Origin: Promethearchaeota archaeon
Lineage (GTDB): Archaea > Asgardarchaeota > Lokiarchaeia > Sigynarchaeales > SOKP01
Assembly (NCBI GenBank): GCA_014730295.1
Contig: WJIN01000236.1
Coordinates: 1-36,615 of the forward strand
Length of the DNA: 36,615 nt
Direction of reading: 5' to 3'
The position numbers were made by a program, and so were the translations under genes. Each line of letters begins with the position of its first letter. Within the stretch, counting starts at the first letter, position 1. Below, piece by piece: positions 7,034-16,172 of the stretch. Below the pieces are notes generated by a model that saw only the letters and a program-made list of their open reading frames with translations, did not search any database and was not told the origin of the DNA.

Positions 7034-7921
7034 TCAGGGAGAATAATCTTTTCGCAGTTTTTTGATTGCTGTTTTAATCACGTGCACTTCCTCTCCAGCG
7101 TGGATAATGTTGCGATTCTCGAAATGTGGGACTAGCCATTCAGAATACCATTCTAAAAACACATTTAAACAATCCCACACGTCATCATTCTTGCTAACTC
7201 TACATTTATTATAAAACTCGACCAATTCTGTTGGAAAACGTTGTTCCGCCCTTCGAGTTCCCTCATCTCGTATACCAAGCAAAAACCCGCTAATACGCAA
7301 TAATTTCCGGCGTATCCAAGCGACAAAATCTATTGTGGTAATATACTCCGCTCGCGTCATATAACCCGCTATCAAAAAACAGAAGCTTGGAAGTTCTAAT
7401 GCTACATTTCTAATCTCATCCAGATGATCTTCAAACTCAAATACTAATTTTTTAGATTCTTGAATTGCCTCTTTTCCCAATCCACTTTTATCGTACAAAA
7501 GCGAACCTCTCTTCCCGATTCTCCATTCAGCGCTGAGTTTGGAAAATCTTTCCACTACCAGTTCGAATTTAATAAACGGTTTTAGGTAAATAATAGTGCT
7601 ATTTTTTTTAGCGTTCGATTGGAAGATATGAATCACCTCACCTAATTTGTCAATTTGCGATAGAAATGATTCCTGAATTTCTGCATAATCTTTCCCCTCC
7701 TCCATCATCAAGAAAAAATCGATATCCGAAAAGATGTCCCCCCTCCCCTCCGAAATTGAACCTAAAAGAAACGCCGCCTCGACCTCAGGAAGGGATTCAA
7801 CGATATTTAACGCATTATAGATAATATTCTTATGAAAATAAGTATTGTCGATATTAGAAAGATATTCTTCAATGTCTTCTTTAGTTGGAATATTTTCGGG
7901 ATTAATAACTTGATCTTTCAT
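7034..7921 (-). CDS. Nucleotidyltransferase-domain protein
   Basis: 295 aa. The N-terminal domain carries the polymerase-β-type signature G54-S55 followed by D66-I-D68 ('LLGSISEGRGDIFSDIDFF'), with a likely third acidic ligand in 'FIKFELVVE' (~120). The C-terminal ~150 residues are helical, with 'YMTRAEYITTIDFVAWIRRK' and a Trp-rich end, as in aminoglycoside- or lincosamide-type adenylyltransferases and related enzymes of unknown substrate. A resistance role cannot be claimed: the archaeal members are mostly uncharacterised. Its promoter faces the small zinc protein and Sm-like genes. Confidence 0.65.
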   Translation of the reverse strand: MKDQVINPENIPTKEDIEEYLSNIDNTYFHKNIIYNALNIVESLPEVEAAFLLGSISEGRGDIFSDIDFFLMMEEGKDYAEIQESFLSQIDKLGEVIHIFQSNAKKNSTIIYLKPFIKFELVVERFSKLSAEWRIGKRGSLLYDKSGLGKEAIQESKKLVFEFEDHLDEIRNVALELPSFCFLIAGYMTRAEYITTIDFVAWIRRKLLRISGFLLGIRDEGTRRAEQRFPTELVEFYNKCRVSKNDDVWDCLNVFLEWYSEWLVPHFENRNIIHAGEEVHVIKTAIKKLRKDYSP

Positions 7922-8020
7922 AAATTCTGTGTTTAAATTTTGATTAGATAATTTGATTATATAATTGGTATAAATAAGCTTTTAAATACCTAATCTATTT
8001 GATTGGATTCCTAAATTGTT

Positions 8021-8173
8021 TTAAATATTAAGCTGCTCGCGGATGTATGAGACTCCGCAAATTTTGCAGAAATATTGTTCTCCAACTTTTATGGCTTCTT
8101 CCCTTGAAATTTTCTTTTGACAATTTTTCACACAACAATTCACAAATTCTTGCGAACTATTTTCATCAGACAT
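8021..8173 (-). CDS. 50-aa zinc-binding protein
   Basis: A short frame with convincing protein character: starts MSDENSSQEFVN at the ATG at 8173 and ends TAA at 8021. It has five Cys, CC-x3-C near residues 13-18 and a later C-x2-C ('YFCKICGVSYI'), giving a zinc-ribbon-like CxnC...CxxC arrangement. It lies between the nucleotidyltransferase and the divergently oriented Sm-like gene. No specific family is recognised; possible roles are nucleic-acid or protein binding. Confidence 0.6.
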   Translation of the reverse strand: MSDENSSQEFVNCCVKNCQKKISREEAIKVGEQYFCKICGVSYIREQLNI

Positions 8174-8275
8174 TTTTTTTGCGCTCTACTGCGTGTTTTC
8201 TTTAAAACCAAAAGATTTTTAATTTAAGCTATGATATTTAATTTAATATAGAATTTTTATTTTAGTGTTTTAAAC

Positions 8276-8551
8276 ATGGTAGAAAGACGACAAAATTATA
8301 GGCAGCAAGCCCGCCCAATTGATTACTTGAAGAACAGCATAAATCAGATTATCCTTATTAAGGTGAAAAGGAATCGCCTTTTTAGAGGGAAATTAGAAGG
8401 ATTTGATGAGCATTTGAACCTTTCTTTAGCGTCCGCCTCACAGATATTTGAATATCAAGATGAGGAAGGCAATATAAGAGAGGAACACGAGGACCTCGGA
8501 AATATAGTAGTTCGGGGCGACAATGTAATTTTCGTGAATTTAGCTGGTTAA
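8276..8551 (+). CDS. Sm-like archaeal protein (SmAP/Lsm)
   Basis: 91 aa, the normal size of an archaeal Sm protein. The Sm1 motif runs 'NQIILIKVKRNRLFRGKLEG' with 'FDEHLNLSL', and the Sm2 motif is 'LGNIVVRGDNVIFV'. Residues such as the D-x-H-x-N-L stretch and the RGDN turn are those that form the U-rich RNA site in the heptameric ring. A 13-residue acidic loop (YQDEEGNIREEHED) sits between the two motifs. TATA-like sequence lies around 8239-8250, giving a short leader. Likely role: RNA chaperone or processing factor in the cytoplasm, from the family. Confidence 0.9.
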   Translation: MVERRQNYRQQARPIDYLKNSINQIILIKVKRNRLFRGKLEGFDEHLNLSLASASQIFEYQDEEGNIREEHEDLGNIVVRGDNVIFVNLAG

Positions 8552-8777
8552 CTCTTCTATTCATTCACATATCATTATTGATACAGTCTCGATAGCTCAT
8601 TCTTTAAATTCATTATCCTTGTTATTTTGCATAAATCTATAATTTCCTCAGCTTAAATTAAACGGTTTAGTTTACACAAGAGAGTTATAAACCAGAATCC
8701 CTTACCAGTATAGAAAGAATTTTTTAGCTTAATTGGTTTAATAGTATATCGAAATCGTATAACACCAACAAATACCA

Positions 8778-10844
8778 ATGAATTCACAAACTATATCCAA
8801 TGGAGATGGAGATACAATTCGACTGGTGAATCCCAATTTAGGGCATCCGAAATTTATTCAATTACCCAACCTAAAGGAAGGACTCAAGATTGAATTTCAA
8901 ATTCTTTTGGTAAGTTCATTGGAAGCTCCTGATATGGTTCGCCAAATTCTTGAATCTACATTATCAATTATTCCTGTGATTGAATATAAGTGGAAACTCC
9001 AGAGAATAATGGAGGAACGCAAAAAGGGACTCAAATCAATTTGGAATCGCATTAAAAATGTTTTCAAAAGGAAATCTAAAAAGAAAAAAGAGATTAGTGA
9101 AAAGCTGAGTAAATTAGAACCAAGAGGATATCGTGGAGATCCCATTGAGGTTTCTATAATAGATATTAAGCCTAAAAAAGAAGGAGAGATCGATACCATA
9201 AATTATCTAGAGAACGAATATTGTATTCCGCAGAAATATCTTCGCGAATGGGATGTGTTTGATGGGCTAAACCATTACTATTGCATAAAAGTATCACTTT
9301 CTCTTTCAAAAGAGGCAGTTGATTACTTAAAGGGAAGAGATTTTATTATGTGTGATATAAAAGCTAAAAATAACAATACTACTTATCATTCTCTTGTCCT
9401 AACCAAGAAAAATTGGATGGACTTTAATTTTTTACATATCACAGATACTCATCTCGCACAGAGAAATGACAGGATTTATGAAGTAGTTTCAAATTGGCAG
9501 TCAAGCTCGCTGATTTCTAGTATTGGAGACTTTTTTGGAGATATTGGTACTAAACTGAAAGCCATATTTTCTCGAGATTCAGAGCAGCAAGAAGAACAAC
9601 AACGAGAAGAAGAAGCTGACCAAAAAGCTAAAGTACTTAGAAAATCTTTAGATAAACGATTTGTTAATCCCAATAATCAATTACGGAGACTTATCAACAT
9701 TGCGAACCAAAAAGTTCTAAACAATGAGTTAGACTTTATTATCCTTACTGGAGATATAGTTGATTTTGTAATTAAAAGTGAATTTTCGGATGCGATTATC
9801 GATCTTAACAAGATAGAATTTGAGAAGACAAACTGGAGTTTATTCCATGATATTATTATCAATAAAACTCCGAAAAAAAAGTATACGGGGGTTCTTCGAG
9901 GGCAAGAATTATTATGTCCTCTATTTACGATTGTGGGAAATCATGATTTCAGACCATATCATTATGATTTGACATGGGCGGGATTATATAAGAAGATAGG
10001 GCTTACCTCTTCAGAAGCATCCGCGTTAAATGAATTTTATTCAGCTAATCCTATATCTTCGATTACCAAATCAAATTTAGCACTAAAACCATATCTTAAA
10101 CATATTAATCCTTCATTAGACTTTTCGATTTCTTTAGGTAACGCAGAGTTTGTATTTCTTAATAGTGGGTCAGACTCATTTAAAAATCTTCGTGATATGC
10201 TTTCTGGGCATCCCTCCGTCACGGGATTAGATGAAAGGCAGATCACATACCTGGAAAATATTATCAATACTAAATATTCCATGGGTAAAAATGTAATCTT
10301 ACTGATTCATGGCCCTCCGATCAATATTGGCAAATCGAAATACTTTCGGAAGAGGCTCGAAGAAATTGGAAAAACCGAGATCAGAAAGCGAATTGACGAT
10401 TTCAAAGAGTCTATTCTCCGAAAACTCGGCAAGGAAGAAAGCTCGGTAAGGATAGACACCTCATTTAATGTTAAACACGGAACGGTATCAAATAAATGGG
10501 AAGAATTAATTCAATTCTGTAAGGATTATACCATATTGACCTTATCAGGACATACACATGTCTTAAAAGAATTTCGATTAGGAGATACAAAAGAAAAATC
10601 TACGGTTTTTGACGCACCGCCCTTCATATTAAAAAAGCTTGAAAATCCTGCGGCAGTTTTTTATGATGTGTATTCAGAAAGGGTTGATACTCCGGAAGAT
10701 ATAGAAAAAGAGGGTCCTTTTATTGTTCAAACTCCTGCTCTTGGTTTGGGGAGCTATACAAAACCAAAAATGGGGAGGGCGTACCGTGTCATCAAATTTA
10801 AAGATGGCAAACTCGCATCCTTTAAGCCTTATTTCTTAGAATAA
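8778..10844 (+). CDS. Large calcineurin-like metallophosphoesterase
   Basis: 688 aa. The catalytic domain starts around residue 215: 'FLHITDTHL' (~218-226), 'ILTGDIVDF' (~320), 'VGNHDF' (~385), 'LLIHGPP' (~508) and 'LSGHTHV' (~590) give a full phosphoesterase site. Residues 1-210 form a separate domain, mostly β with a Lys-rich helical insert (about 75-115), such as an Ig-like N-terminal domain of purple-acid-phosphatase relatives. A highly charged Gln/Glu coiled insertion (~265-290, 'EQQEEQQREEEADQKAK') interrupts the catalytic domain between the first two motifs. No signal peptide or membrane segment is seen. Substrate unknown. It is convergent with iorB, 30 bp away. Confidence 0.8.
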   Translation: MNSQTISNGDGDTIRLVNPNLGHPKFIQLPNLKEGLKIEFQILLVSSLEAPDMVRQILESTLSIIPVIEYKWKLQRIMEERKKGLKSIWNRIKNVFKRKSKKKKEISEKLSKLEPRGYRGDPIEVSIIDIKPKKEGEIDTINYLENEYCIPQKYLREWDVFDGLNHYYCIKVSLSLSKEAVDYLKGRDFIMCDIKAKNNNTTYHSLVLTKKNWMDFNFLHITDTHLAQRNDRIYEVVSNWQSSSLISSIGDFFGDIGTKLKAIFSRDSEQQEEQQREEEADQKAKVLRKSLDKRFVNPNNQLRRLINIANQKVLNNELDFIILTGDIVDFVIKSEFSDAIIDLNKIEFEKTNWSLFHDIIINKTPKKKYTGVLRGQELLCPLFTIVGNHDFRPYHYDLTWAGLYKKIGLTSSEASALNEFYSANPISSITKSNLALKPYLKHINPSLDFSISLGNAEFVFLNSGSDSFKNLRDMLSGHPSVTGLDERQITYLENIINTKYSMGKNVILLIHGPPINIGKSKYFRKRLEEIGKTEIRKRIDDFKESILRKLGKEESSVRIDTSFNVKHGTVSNKWEELIQFCKDYTILTLSGHTHVLKEFRLGDTKEKSTVFDAPPFILKKLENPAAVFYDVYSERVDTPEDIEKEGPFIVQTPALGLGSYTKPKMGRAYRVIKFKDGKLASFKPYFLE

Positions 10845-10874
10845 AGTTTGAATGTGAGTCAATCTTCTACATTT

Positions 10875-11519
10875 TCAGATCAAATTATATCCCAATTCGA
10901 AAGCATTAATATTAATCTCAACGGGTTTTAAATTCTTTTTGATGATTTCAATAAGCTTATCTTTGAAAAAGACATTTTCAAACTCTTTGGCTGCAACTCC
11001 AAGAATAATTGTATTTGCATAAATCGCGTTATCATATTTACTCTTACTTAATTCATTGAAGTCCATAGAAATAGTTCTTCTCGCGAATTGGTCCAAAAGA
11101 TCTATGATGTCTGCCATTGAGGGATATTGCTTACTCCCTTCTTTTTTTAAAATTACATCACGAGGAAATCGTTTATGTGCATTGATAACGACCACAGTCT
11201 GTTCAGATATGTATTTTAGATTGCGTAGAGTTTCTAACGGTTCCAGCCCTAAAACCATATGAGCATCATTCATCGGGATTGTGGGTGAAATGAGGTCCTC
11301 CTTCTCATATCCTTGGTCCAGTTGATAGACTCTACTCTCAATTAAATATCTCGCAGTAGCCATTACAGAACCTTCTCTCTGAGACACACCGCGCGTTTCA
11401 GTCCCTACTACATTTTTAATTAAGGGAGAGTTAAGACCATAAGTTCTTAATAGATTTCCCAATAGAATCGCTCCTTGACCCCCAACCCCTGCGACCAGAA
11501 TATTGAATATGTCTGCCAT
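10875..11519 (-). CDS. iorB: Indolepyruvate:ferredoxin oxidoreductase, β subunit
   Basis: 214 aa. The N-terminal 'ILVAGVGGQGAILLGNLL' and 'GTETRGVSQREGSVMA' blocks are diagnostic of the γ-type domain of 2-oxoacid:ferredoxin oxidoreductases, in the stand-alone form found in IorB. With IorA it decarboxylates aryl pyruvates (from Trp, Phe, Tyr) to aryl-acetyl-CoA and reduces ferredoxin in the cytoplasm. An SD-like GGTGATC lies just upstream of the ATG at 11519. It is read in the same direction as iorA, but a 624-bp gene on the other strand lies between the two, so they are not one simple operon. Confidence 0.9.
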   Translation of the reverse strand: MADIFNILVAGVGGQGAILLGNLLRTYGLNSPLIKNVVGTETRGVSQREGSVMATARYLIESRVYQLDQGYEKEDLISPTIPMNDAHMVLGLEPLETLRNLKYISEQTVVVINAHKRFPRDVILKKEGSKQYPSMADIIDLLDQFARRTISMDFNELSKSKYDNAIYANTIILGVAAKEFENVFFKDKLIEIIKKNLKPVEININAFELGYNLI

Positions 11520-11677
11520 TGATGATCACCATAATTTCTACATCTTGTAAGGATTAATTGGGTAAATATCTAATTATTTCAATATATAATCTAAAATATA
11601 CAGATTAAAATATCATCAGCAAATTACATATCTTAAAACCAATTACACAATAGAGCTTATCACAATACAATATTAAA

Positions 11678-12301
11678 ATGTCATTTCTGTTCTGGGTCTT
11701 TCTGGTATCCATTTTTCTTTTGCTCCCCCTTCACTTTCTTTCAGTAAACCACACCACCCTCGAGAACCGATTTGGGAAAGAAAAAGGAACAACCATCGGA
11801 AAAATTTTAGGATTAATTTCGGGATGGGGCTTTTTTATCTGTCTATTTGGATTATGGATTTCTCCTCAACCTCGTTTTCATATCCCTCTGTTAGATGTAA
11901 AATTATTCACACTCCCATTTTTAAATTTACCGATATATCTTATTCACTTGTTCATTTCAGTTCCTTTAATCCTCATAAGCAGTTATTTGGGAATCGTGGG
12001 TGTAATAGGTACCACATTAGAAGTTTCAGAAACACATAAACCGAAACATGTAGAAACCGAGGGAATTTATTCCCAATTAAGGCATCCACAATATCTCGGA
12101 GCCATTTTTGCCCACCTTGCCTTTTCGATACTTTTTGTAGGATTCTATTCCTTAATCGCAACTCCATTGATAATAGTATACAATTATTTAATCTCTTGGA
12201 AAGAAGAGAAAGAGTTAATTCGAGAATTTGGCAATGATTATCTTCACTACAAGGAAATGGTTCCTATGTTTATCCCCAAATTTATGAATCCGAGATATTA
12301 A
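11678..12301 (+). CDS. Isoprenylcysteine carboxyl methyltransferase-like membrane enzyme
   Basis: 207 aa with about five membrane segments (1-25, ~45-65, ~75-110, ~140-165). The C-terminal catalytic region has the family pattern 'GIYSQLRHPQYLG' followed by 'EEKELIREFGNDYLHYKEMVP', i.e. RHPxY...EE..L...FG..Y..Y, the SAM- and substrate-binding half of ICMT, phospholipid methyltransferase and NnrU-like enzymes. Which acceptor it uses cannot be read from sequence. It sits between iorB and iorA on the opposite strand; ICMT-like enzymes are notable in genomes rich in small GTPases, but no CAAX partner is seen here. Confidence 0.7.
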   Translation: MSFLFWVFLVSIFLLLPLHFLSVNHTTLENRFGKEKGTTIGKILGLISGWGFFICLFGLWISPQPRFHIPLLDVKLFTLPFLNLPIYLIHLFISVPLILISSYLGIVGVIGTTLEVSETHKPKHVETEGIYSQLRHPQYLGAIFAHLAFSILFVGFYSLIATPLIIVYNYLISWKEEKELIREFGNDYLHYKEMVPMFIPKFMNPRY

Positions 12302-12321
12302 GTAAGGTGCGGAGTGCAAAT

Positions 12322-14406
12322 TTATTCTTTATCGGGGTTCTCAAGATGTGGATTTATCATTGTTTTAAGGATCATCTGATTTTTGCATACCTGTCGACAT
12401 GCGCCTGGGCATATTTCTGGAGTACACATTGATTCATCAATATAATATTTTAATTCTTCTCCTGTTGAGTGTTGAATATTAATAGGATTTGATTCTATTC
12501 GCGCATTGATCGCCGGACACCCAAATTGATCGATGCATTCATTACATTTCACGCACGATTGAGAAATGGAGTAATAGGTCTCCGTTTTCTTTTTTCTCTG
12601 TTGTAGCTTCTTTTCGCTTCGAACACGTCGCTTTTTTTCTAAGGCACATTCCTCATTGATTAAAACGACTTTTACCCCGGATTTTTGCAATTCTTTCTCA
12701 AAGATACGCTCTAATTTGTCTATATTATACGCATCGGTGATTGTAAGATTTTGTAGCCCAAGATTTTGAAGAAAGGCCGTTAAATTGATTGAATTTGTAT
12801 GGATCTCAGTGGAATCTCCGTATCGTTTCACATATTCGTTTGGGGTTGCAACAATTTCTTGATGACCGGTCATCGCAGTCCAGTAATTGTTGAATACCAG
12901 AACTGTGAGGTCGATATTATTTTTAATTGCATTAAGTAAGGGTTGAAGACCCGTATGGAAAAAGGTGCTGTCCCCCACATAAGCAATTAATTTTTGGGTA
13001 TCATCTAAGATCTGAGCCATCCCGTTTGCGATTCCGATGCCCGCTCCCATACATATCACCCAATCCAGCAGCTCATACGGATATGCTTCTGAGAGGGTAT
13101 AACAACCAATATCGCCCGCAAATATATATTCTACTCCTTTTTCCTCTTGAAGCCTTTCCGTTACTTGTTTTAAGGCATAAAACACAGTTCGATATTGACA
13201 CCCGGGACAAAACGTCGGTTGTCGGATGGGTAAGCTTGGTATGATTTCTTGGAGCGCTTCTTTCTTGATTTCATACTCGTCCAGTAAATATTTGTTTTCA
13301 ATTTCAAAAAAATGTGAGAAAAACGTCATTACCATTTCTGTGCTTAATTCGCCCGTGTTAGGCAAATAGTCTTTACCATGAATTTCCAAATCTCGCTTTG
13401 CATCGCAATAATTGCAAAATACGCGTTTCGAAAAGGTCTCGAGAAACGCTTCTAATTCTTCAACTATTAATAACATTTCCAGATTATAATTATTCGCAAA
13501 ACTGCATATTTCTTTTCTGTTAATAGGAAAGGTTAATCCCAACTTTAAAATGGGTGGGGCGATATTCAATTTATGGCATGCTTCAATAACATATCCATAA
13601 CAGATCCCACTCGTTATTATCCCGATATTGGGAGGATTATTTTCCTCGTTATCATGATTATTATTATTATATGAATCAATTGTTTTTATTTTACTAAATA
13701 TATTGTATACCTTGCGATTTTGCGCAACTTCAGAGATTTTCTGAAAATAGGTTTGTTGATTCTTTAAAGCTCTTCCTAAGGTATTTACATAACGATCTGG
13801 ATTTTTCTCGAAATGGCCCTCTATTTTGGGAGAGATAATTTCTCCAAGCTTAACAATCCCATTACTATGACATAATCGGGTAGTCACGTGTAGGTAGATG
13901 GGGATCTGATATAGTTCTGAAATGCGTAATCCTTCTTTTATAAAATCTTTACATTCTTGAACCGTGGATGGTTCTATTATAGGTATTTTGGTATGAAGAG
14001 AATATAATCTGTTATCTTGTGCATTAGTAGAGGAGAGAATGCTGGGGTCTCCACCGCATAGTATAAGCATCCCGCCATTCACCCCAGAATATGGAAATGT
14101 ATGTAATGGATCGGCAGCTACGTTTAATCCCAAGTGTTTAAACATGACCACTGATCGTACTCCTGCCCAACTCGCGCCGATACATGATTCCAATGCTACC
14201 TTTTCGTTAAGAGCATAATCAAAGGTAAACTCAACAGAGGTATCGGATAGAAATTTGAGAGAGTCGCCGACCTCACTGAGAGGGGTACCGGGATAATTTG
14301 CCGAATAGCGCACTCCGGCTTCAAAAATCCCTCGAGCAAACGCTTCATTTCCGGACATTAATACTTCTTTTCCCGGAGTATTTTCATACAATTTCGATAA
14401 TTTCAT
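12322..14406 (-). CDS. iorA: Indolepyruvate:ferredoxin oxidoreductase, α subunit
   Basis: 694 aa. The N-terminal pyrimidine domain starts 'MSGNEAFARGIFEAGVRYSA' with 'YPGTPLSEV'. The TPP domain has 'CPGCQYRTVFYAL', 'FAGDIGCYTLS', 'MGAGIGIANGMAQ' and the GDG-type 'YVGDSTFFHTGLQPLL...VFNN'. The C-terminal ferredoxin domain has a first cluster C-x2-C-x2-C-x5-CP ('CVKCNECIDQFGCPAI', ~615), as usual for IorA. The second cluster reads 'CTPEICPGACRQVCKNQMI' (~660), C-x4-C-x3-C-x3-C, not the usual CxxCxxCxxxC. It pairs with iorB for aromatic amino-acid fermentation. A His/Asn-rich run (SYNNNNHDNEENN) sits in the middle. Confidence 0.92.
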   Translation of the reverse strand: MKLSKLYENTPGKEVLMSGNEAFARGIFEAGVRYSANYPGTPLSEVGDSLKFLSDTSVEFTFDYALNEKVALESCIGASWAGVRSVVMFKHLGLNVAADPLHTFPYSGVNGGMLILCGGDPSILSSTNAQDNRLYSLHTKIPIIEPSTVQECKDFIKEGLRISELYQIPIYLHVTTRLCHSNGIVKLGEIISPKIEGHFEKNPDRYVNTLGRALKNQQTYFQKISEVAQNRKVYNIFSKIKTIDSYNNNNHDNEENNPPNIGIITSGICYGYVIEACHKLNIAPPILKLGLTFPINRKEICSFANNYNLEMLLIVEELEAFLETFSKRVFCNYCDAKRDLEIHGKDYLPNTGELSTEMVMTFFSHFFEIENKYLLDEYEIKKEALQEIIPSLPIRQPTFCPGCQYRTVFYALKQVTERLQEEKGVEYIFAGDIGCYTLSEAYPYELLDWVICMGAGIGIANGMAQILDDTQKLIAYVGDSTFFHTGLQPLLNAIKNNIDLTVLVFNNYWTAMTGHQEIVATPNEYVKRYGDSTEIHTNSINLTAFLQNLGLQNLTITDAYNIDKLERIFEKELQKSGVKVVLINEECALEKKRRVRSEKKLQQRKKKTETYYSISQSCVKCNECIDQFGCPAINARIESNPINIQHSTGEELKYYIDESMCTPEICPGACRQVCKNQMILKTMINPHLENPDKE

Positions 14407-14840
14407 GATGATTAGCTATACTTCTGTTTTTTCAGATTATTTAATTTTGCGAAATGAAATTCTACGGGTATTAGTAATCTTGTGGGTAAAATAGAATTAA
14501 TTATTATTAAATATAGGAGGGTAAAAAGTTGGTATGGAATTTAAAATTGGACATTTAATTACGATTTTGCGACATTATTTCGACTGAAATCGATTAAATT
14601 CTTAATTTATTTTGATGCTGTATCCGTTTTCATAACTAAGGACGTAAAACATTTTTCAACCTGCGGGATCTCTGTGTTCAAATTGTTTAAGTTTTTTTGG
14701 ATATAGCTTTCTATAATGAAGAATGTTCACATATTTCTTGCTTATACTAAATTTTATATAGCATCTTAGGTTAGAATTGAAATAAGATCAACTAAATTGT
14801 AAATTTCTAAACAAACTCTTAAAAATGTGATATTGGTACC
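14407..14840. other. Intergenic region with one tiny SD-led frame
   Basis: Divergent promoters of iorA and the next gene. A strong SD (TAGGAGGG, about 14515-14522) precedes a 16-codon frame at 14534-14584 (MEFKIGHLITILRHYFD). The SD is striking but the peptide is too short to support as a gene. Nothing else is recognised. Confidence 0.3.
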
Positions 14841-15989
14841 ATGTTAAAATTTTGGGATTCAAAAGCAGATGCCGTAGTAAAAGGTGATAATCTACGAGAA
14901 ATTTCTCCAATTCAAGAAGAGATCTACGAAGATGAGCAGGGCATCACCCATTTGGTATTTAGCAAACAAATGTTTGACAACCCAAGATATAAGATCCCTG
15001 AGAATGATCTACAGCTATTTAAAAAATTTCTTGACGGGGGATCAAGAAGTTATCCTTCTGATGGGAATATTCCCCTCGATGTGGTCGCCACGGAAGCGAG
15101 AATTATCATCAACGAAATCATGGATATTACCTCCAATCTTAAACACGAATTTTATGAAGAAGCGTGTGATGCGATGAAAAATGGAGGATACGGCATAGTT
15201 CGAGGGTGTGTTAAAATATATCTGGAAAAATATACTACACGGGACTGGAGAAGGAAACGCTTTACCGATGATATCGATTTTTGGATTTTCGAGTTGCGAT
15301 TATTTGAACATATTCTTAAGAAAAGCGGTTGGAAGAAAAATCCTGACACCAAAGAATGGGAGAAACAAGTAGATTGGATTGATTATGATACAAACAACAA
15401 GAAATCGGGTATCTTAATCGCGTCAAATGATCTCGACCAACGTATGAGTTTTGGAAATGGAAGCTATTTAGATGGCTCTGATCTTAAAAGCATTTTCAAG
15501 AAAAAGATTAAACGAGGGCACGATGTCGATCTAAGCGATGTTATTAATGTGGCAATGCTTCAAAATAATCCTGATAGAAGAGAGACTGACGTCTGGCAGA
15601 ATGCATGGGAATCAATCGAAGAGTCAGCAAATACACGCGATTCTCGTATTATTTCAAATTTGATCTCCTTATGCAGATATGCGTATGCCATCGCGGATTA
15701 CATCGAACGAGTAGGCAATTCAATTCGAAAATACAATCGATTGATATTTAATAAAAATGAGTATTCAAATTCCGAATTGAAACGCCTTTGTCGATATTCG
15801 CCTCATTGGATGGGCTACTTTATTAACAACGGTGCAGAGGCGACCAGGTCGATGATTTACAACTTTCTGATAGAGCAGCAACATCTCAGACAAAAATATG
15901 CCAATAATCTCAAAAATTTTGCTGACAGTGTTTTAAAATTGTTAAACTCCAAAGTTAAACACGCTGACGTTCAATTTGAAATTAATTAG
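14841..15989 (+). CDS. Hypothetical protein, possible nucleotidyltransferase-like fold
   Basis: 382 aa, soluble. Around residues 117-150 is 'GIVRGCVKIYLEKYTTRDWR' followed by 'KRFTDDIDFWIFE'. The order G.a...y....R.T.DIDfw resembles the active-site block of AbiEii/AbiGii-like nucleotidyltransferases (GG...l....R.T.DiD). A further 'KRGHDVDLSDVINVAML' (~228-245) could supply more acidic residues. The C-terminal third is helical, with Arg/Tyr-rich 'YADYIERVG'-like helices. No neighbour partner toxin or HEPN is seen. I cannot name the family with confidence. The two 'T.DIDf' and 'HDVDL' blocks are the only functional hint. Confidence 0.55.
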   Translation: MLKFWDSKADAVVKGDNLREISPIQEEIYEDEQGITHLVFSKQMFDNPRYKIPENDLQLFKKFLDGGSRSYPSDGNIPLDVVATEARIIINEIMDITSNLKHEFYEEACDAMKNGGYGIVRGCVKIYLEKYTTRDWRRKRFTDDIDFWIFELRLFEHILKKSGWKKNPDTKEWEKQVDWIDYDTNNKKSGILIASNDLDQRMSFGNGSYLDGSDLKSIFKKKIKRGHDVDLSDVINVAMLQNNPDRRETDVWQNAWESIEESANTRDSRIISNLISLCRYAYAIADYIERVGNSIRKYNRLIFNKNEYSNSELKRLCRYSPHWMGYFINNGAEATRSMIYNFLIEQQHLRQKYANNLKNFADSVLKLLNSKVKHADVQFEIN

Positions 15990-16172
15990 TTTCATTTGTT
16001 TTTCTCTATATTGAGCATTGAACCCTCAATTGTTCAAACCTATTAATTTTATGCTAACGAGTTTTTAGCATCTTCTTCATTATAAATAGTGTTTCAACAT
16101 CCTTTTCCTTTATATAGTTATGCTTCAATATACTGGTAGTATAAAAAAATTCCTAAAACCGAGATCAAAAAA

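Noticed and set aside
7034..7921. Antibiotic resistance adenylyltransferase
   Set aside because: Only the generic GS...DxD fold motif is visible; a drug substrate cannot be inferred in an archaeon.
14534..14584. 16-codon frame behind a strong SD
   Set aside because: Too short and without conservation evidence; the SD alone does not support a gene.
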